Source: CAZGVW01 sp964529265
Lineage (GTDB): Bacteria; Planctomycetota; Phycisphaerae; Phycisphaerales; UBA1924
DNA length: 6,292 nucleotides
Assembly: GCA_964529265.1 (NCBI GenBank)
Contig: CAZGVW010000166.1
Coordinates: 1-6,292 of the forward strand
Direction: 5' to 3'
Made by a program: the position numbers and the translations under genes. Shown in pieces: positions 4,258 through 6,292 of the stretch (position 1 is its first letter; each line of letters starts with the position of its first letter). The notes under the pieces were generated by a model. The model made no database searches. It worked only from the letters and a program-made list of their open reading frames with translations, and was not told where the DNA came from.

Positions 4258-6093
4258 TCACTTGAACAGCATCACCCGCGGCGTCACCAGCAGCACCGGC
4301 TCCTTCCGCATCTGGCTCGCCGCGTTCATCGAGTCCCGCAGCGCCGGCCACGCCCGCGGGCCAACCACCTCGCGCAATGCCGCGGCCAGTTCCTGCGCCA
4401 GGCGGCCGCCGGGGATACCGCTTCCGGCGCCGCCGGAATCCGCCCCGCCGATTCCCGCCGCGGCGGAGAACGGCCGCAGCATCGATTCCACCAGGTCCTG
4501 CAGGCTCTTCGGCGCGGGGTAGCCCACCACGTCATACGCGCCCTCGGCGAGGCTGAGATGCTCCGCCATGTCGCGGATCGCCGTCTCCACGCCGCCGATT
4601 TCGTCCGCCATCTGCATCGCGATCGCCTTCTTGCCCGCGAAGAGCCGCCCCTCCGCCGTCGTCGAGATGTTGATCCCGGGCCGGCCCGCCTTCACGCGAT
4701 CGACGAACTGGTGATACGTCTCCTCCATGCGCAGCCGCACCAGCGAGCGCTGCGCCTCGCTCCACGGCTGGAGCGAGCCGAACAGATCCGCCTGCGGCCC
4801 GCGCGACCGCGGCACCACGTTCACCTTCAGCATCTCGTACAACCCGCCCAGCGCGAACTTGCCGCCGACGACGCCGATCGAGCCCACGATCGAAGACGGG
4901 TTCACATAGATGCGCTCCCCCGCGACCGCGATGTAGTAGCCGCCCGAGGCCGCCATCGAGCCCACGCTCACCCACACCGGCTTCTTCGCCGCGACCGCCC
5001 GCGCGCCCAGCCAGATCGATTCGCTTGCGATCGCGCTCCCGCCCGGCGAGTTGATGCGCAGGATCACGCCCTTGATCTTGTCCTCGTCCTCGATCTGCTT
5101 CAGAGCCTGCCGGATCGTGAGGCTCCCCACGTTCCCCTGTCCGCCGAAGAGTCCACCCTCCGACGATTCACCGTCCACGATCGCGCCGTCGATGTGCAGC
5201 AGCGCGATCGTGCTCCGCGTGATCTTGTGCTCCGGCGACTGCATGAGCAGGCTGAAGATCGCGAAGGGGTTGCCCGAGGCCAGCGGCGATTCCGCGCCGT
5301 CCGGGCCGAGGTCCATGTCGTACTCGAACTCGCCGTACGTCTCCTCGAGATGCTTGTCGAGGTTGAGCCGGTCGATCGAGGCGTCCACCAGCCCGAGCGC
5401 GATCGCCTGCTCGCCCGAGGCGAACCACGCCTGCTCCATCGCGGTGTCCAACCCCTTGTCATCCAGCCCGCGCCCCTCCTTCATGATCTGCCGCATCGCG
5501 CCGTACAGGCTGTCGAGCAGTTGCGAGATGTTCTGGTCCCACGCGGGGCTCGGCTTGCTGTTCGCGAACTGCTCCGAAGCGCCCTTGTAGTCGCCGATCT
5601 GCACGAAATCCGCCTTCACGCCGATCATGCCGAGCGCATCGGCCAGGAACATCTCCTCCATGTACAGCCCGGGGAACGACACCGCGCCCCCCTGCTGAAT
5701 GATCACCTCGTCCGCGAACGCGCCGAGCAGCAGTTCCGCCGGGCCGTAGATCTCCGTGAAGAGATGCACCTTCTTGCCCGCCTCGCGCACGCGCCCGATC
5801 GCGTCTCCCAGTTCCTGCACCTGCGCCGCGGAGAGCGCCGGCTCGCGCAGCCGCACGACCACGCCCTCGATGTCCGGCCGCTCCGCCGCCTCGTCGAACG
5901 TCGCGATCAGGTCGCGCAAGGTCGGCTTCGCGTCCGGCCCCATCAGCCACCCGAAGGGATCGGGCTTCTCGAGCGGCGCGCCCTCCAGTTCGATCCAGCC
6001 GACCGTCGCGCCCGCGGCAAGCGGCGCAAGCAACACAGAAGCGAGCACGGCGCCGGCGGTGGATGCGGCGCGGAAACGGTTCGTCGAGCGCAT
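4258..6093 (-). CDS. sppA: Signal peptide peptidase SppA, long (67K-type) form
   Basis: The protein is a serine peptidase of family S49 that digests signal peptides left in the membrane after secretion. It has 611 residues, close to the tandem-domain 67K form of E. coli. Residues about 8-29 are a signal peptide or anchor (AGAVLASVLLAPLAAGA). The N-terminal S49-like domain supplies the general base Lys170 (GDYKGASEQF, equivalent to E. coli Lys209). The C-terminal domain supplies the nucleophile Ser383 (SMAASGGYY, equivalent to Ser409), with RINSPGGS at 347-354 and GSIGVVGGKFALG at 404-416. Both halves of the Ser-Lys dyad are present, so it should be active. A Gly-rich linker (about 547-563) leads to a tail that I do not recognise. 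ATG 6093 is chosen over the upstream ATG at 6156 because GAGGAG precedes it and the signal peptide then starts properly. It leads a three-gene operon. Confidence 0.95.
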   Translation of the reverse strand: MRSTNRFRAASTAGAVLASVLLAPLAAGATVGWIELEGAPLEKPDPFGWLMGPDAKPTLRDLIATFDEAAERPDIEGVVVRLREPALSAAQVQELGDAIGRVREAGKKVHLFTEIYGPAELLLGAFADEVIIQQGGAVSFPGLYMEEMFLADALGMIGVKADFVQIGDYKGASEQFANSKPSPAWDQNISQLLDSLYGAMRQIMKEGRGLDDKGLDTAMEQAWFASGEQAIALGLVDASIDRLNLDKHLEETYGEFEYDMDLGPDGAESPLASGNPFAIFSLLMQSPEHKITRSTIALLHIDGAIVDGESSEGGLFGGQGNVGSLTIRQALKQIEDEDKIKGVILRINSPGGSAIASESIWLGARAVAAKKPVWVSVGSMAASGGYYIAVAGERIYVNPSSIVGSIGVVGGKFALGGLYEMLKVNVVPRSRGPQADLFGSLQPWSEAQRSLVRLRMEETYHQFVDRVKAGRPGINISTTAEGRLFAGKKAIAMQMADEIGGVETAIRDMAEHLSLAEGAYDVVGYPAPKSLQDLVESMLRPFSAAAGIGGADSGGAGSGIPGGRLAQELAAALREVVGPRAWPALRDSMNAASQMRKEPVLLVTPRVMLFK

Positions 6094-6102
6094 GGGCGGA
6101 CA

Positions 6103-6108
6103 CTCCTC
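6103..6108 (-). promoter_or_regulatory. Ribosome binding site of sppA
   Basis: GAGGAG on the minus strand lies 9 bases before the ATG at 6093. It decides the start: the longer frame from 6156 would add 21 residues (MIRRMNQPRRFPAAFFEECPP) and bury the signal peptide. Confidence 0.65.
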
Positions 6109-6166
6109 GAAAAACGCGGCCGGAAACCGCCGCGGCTGGTTCATTCTTCGGATCACACGGACGCCG

Positions 6167-6172
6167 ATTCTA
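6167..6172 (-). promoter_or_regulatory. Possible -10 box for the sppA operon
   Basis: TAGAAT on the minus strand resembles a -10 box, with a start about 65 bases before sppA. The expected -35 position falls inside the inverted repeat (around 6190-6195, GGAGAG) and matches the consensus poorly. This is a weak candidate only. Confidence 0.25.
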
Positions 6173-6180
6173 GGCCCTGG

Positions 6181-6247
6181 TGGGAGCGGCTCTCCGAGCC
6201 GCTCTTCTCTGCGTCACCAATTTTAGCGGCTCGGAGAGCCGCTCCCA
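6181..6247. repeat. Nested perfect inverted repeat, REP/BIME-like
   Basis: A 23-base arm (6181-6203) is repeated perfectly in inverse at 6225-6247, around a 21-base spacer. Each arm is itself a hairpin: AGCGGCTC and GAGCCGCT with a 3-base loop (6185-6203 and 6225-6243). The outer bases TGGG and CCCA pair only between arms. GGAG at 6183-6186 directly precedes an inner 6-bp stem, similar to the tetranucleotide that heads REP elements mobilised by RAYT transposases. Its place just upstream of sppA could affect transcription. No transposase is in the window. Confidence 0.8.
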
Positions 6248-6292
6248 GAACGCAGTCGTATCCCAGATCGGCCAGATCGTCCTCATAGAGCC

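Noticed and set aside
6091..6156. Longer sppA start at ATG 6156
   Set aside because: It would place 21 polar residues before the signal peptide, and it lacks the ribosome binding site seen before ATG 6093.
4240..6288. Plus-strand open frame of 682 codons opposite sppA
   Set aside because: It is the antisense shadow of sppA: Arg/His/Leu-rich with no domain, while the minus strand encodes a complete SppA with catalytic residues.
6158..6292. Minus-strand partial frame entering from the right edge (LYEDDLADLGYDCVLGAALRA...)
   Set aside because: The first dozen residues look possible as a gene end, but most of the frame runs through the inverted repeat and stops just after it. Too short and too repeat-laden to call.

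Overview
The window is high-GC and strongly C-rich at third codon positions. It most likely comes from a planctomycete, plausibly Phycisphaerae. The strongest clue is the C-terminal zinc ribbon of the 260-residue membrane protein (CxxCGYE..GL..G.CPECG), a style very common in that phylum. The dense short palindromic and tandem repeats between genes, including a CCCGAAGCGCAAGCGAGG-type word, point the same way. This assignment is inference from style; there is no rRNA or marker gene here.

Layout, left to right. Positions 1-200 hold a G-rich run, a dispersed repeat with a hairpin, and four 7-bp tandem units. These run directly into a plus-strand gene (about 125-919) for an unrecognised protein with a PD-(D/E)XK nuclease-like Asp...Glu-Val-Lys pattern. 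That gene's start lies in repeat DNA and it carries a repeat-like insertion in frame. Positions 920-1538 contain no credible gene but hold at least six kinds of short repeat and hairpin, including a second copy of the left-edge repeat. Positions 1539-2883 hold a promoter and a tightly overlapping plus-strand pair: an AbiEii/DUF6036-like nucleotidyltransferase, then a helical protein ending in a winged helix. The pair looks like a toxin-antitoxin or abortive-infection module with the regulator second.

Positions 2872-6093 form a minus-strand operon read right to left: sppA (signal peptide peptidase), a small exported protein, and a two-helix membrane protein with a cytoplasmic-type zinc ribbon. 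The first gap is 16 nt and the second junction overlaps by 1 nt. The last operon gene converges on the plus-strand pair and overlaps it by 12 nt. At the right edge (6181-6247) lies a perfect nested inverted repeat of REP type.

The most interesting content is the nucleotidyltransferase/winged-helix pair, the nuclease-like gene flanked by two direct repeat copies, and hairpin repeats whose copies differ by base-pair-preserving changes.
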